NCBI GenBank assembly: GCA_024529925.1
Contig: JAFEUB010001021.1
Coordinates: forward strand, 1,132,501-1,196,500
Length of the DNA: 64,000 nt
From: Ophthalmolycus amberensis
Lineage: Eukaryota; Chordata; Actinopteri; Perciformes; Zoarcidae
Reading direction: 5' to 3'
The translations under genes and the position numbers were made by a program. Positions 63,946 through 64,000 of this stretch are shown here, piece after piece; position 1 is the first letter of the stretch; each line of letters opens with the position of its first letter. The notes under the pieces were generated by a model that did not search any database, was not told the DNA's origin, and saw nothing but the letters and a program-made list of their open reading frames with translations.

Positions 63946-64000
<55 letters not shown>
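63946..64000. repeat. (AT)n microsatellite at window edge
   Basis: At least 27 AT units running off the right end. Confidence 0.95.

Larger units (their letters stand above)
42095..64000 (-). other. ldlrad3: Inferred partial intron 1 of ldlrad3
   Basis: Everything upstream of the exon 2 acceptor to the window edge. No exon with a start codon, a hydrophobic signal peptide and a phase-1 donor was found on the minus strand, so exon 1 is probably outside. The stretch holds a cluster of hAT-like elements (47761-51294), a duplicated 310 bp segment, a CpG-dense patch at 53799-53912 and microsatellites. Blocks such as 42540-44800, 51300-53050 and 57250-61890 show no gene that I recognise. Confidence 0.65.

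Noticed and set aside
1..64000. CRISPR array, operon or prokaryotic mobile system
   Set aside because: Repeats are microsatellites or eukaryotic transposons; the coding content is a spliced vertebrate gene.

Overview
The window looks like nuclear DNA of a ray-finned fish, most likely a percomorph teleost. One split gene has consensus splice sites and kilobase introns. The rest is non-coding DNA with many short microsatellites, a tRNA-derived SINE of the common fish type, several hAT-type miniature elements and dispersed repeats that I know from percomorph genomes. I see no bacterial genes, operons, CRISPR arrays or rRNA.

The only protein-coding gene I can support is on the minus strand. It is the teleost orthologue of LDLRAD3 (LDL receptor class A domain containing 3), a type I membrane protein that recruits NEDD4-family E3 ligases such as ITCH. 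Five exons are present: 41948-42094 (LDLa 1), 33877-34002 (LDLa 2), 32474-32608 (LDLa 3), 4996-5398 (juxtamembrane, transmembrane and proximal tail) and 4162-4366 (distal tail and stop). Together they give 338 residues in one open frame. The signal-peptide exon is not recognisable and probably lies beyond position 64000, so intron 1 would exceed 21.9 kb.

Layout from left to right: 1-460 is a degenerate AT-rich tandem array. 460-4161 is the 3' flank and UTR of the gene, holding a 1.0 kb hAT-like element. 4162-5398 holds the last two exons. 5399-32473 is a 27 kb intron with simple repeats, two copies of a foldback-type repeat, a SINE, and blocks that look like unique, possibly regulatory, DNA. 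32474-34002 holds LDLa exons 3 and 2. 34003-41947 is a 7.9 kb intron. 41948-42094 is LDLa exon 1. 42095-64000 is inferred to be part of intron 1. It contains a cluster of hAT-like elements at 47.7-51.3 kb, a 310 bp segment present twice in direct orientation (50.4 and 53.5 kb), and a small CpG-dense patch at 53.8-53.9 kb.

I found no undescribed multi-gene system. The most useful observations are the gene model with its fish-specific tail features (a His6 run, an altered third PY motif, a tandem splice acceptor, a stop just inside the last intron), the dated transposon insertions with target-site duplications, the local 310 bp duplication next to the CpG patch, and two perfect 16 bp hairpins.
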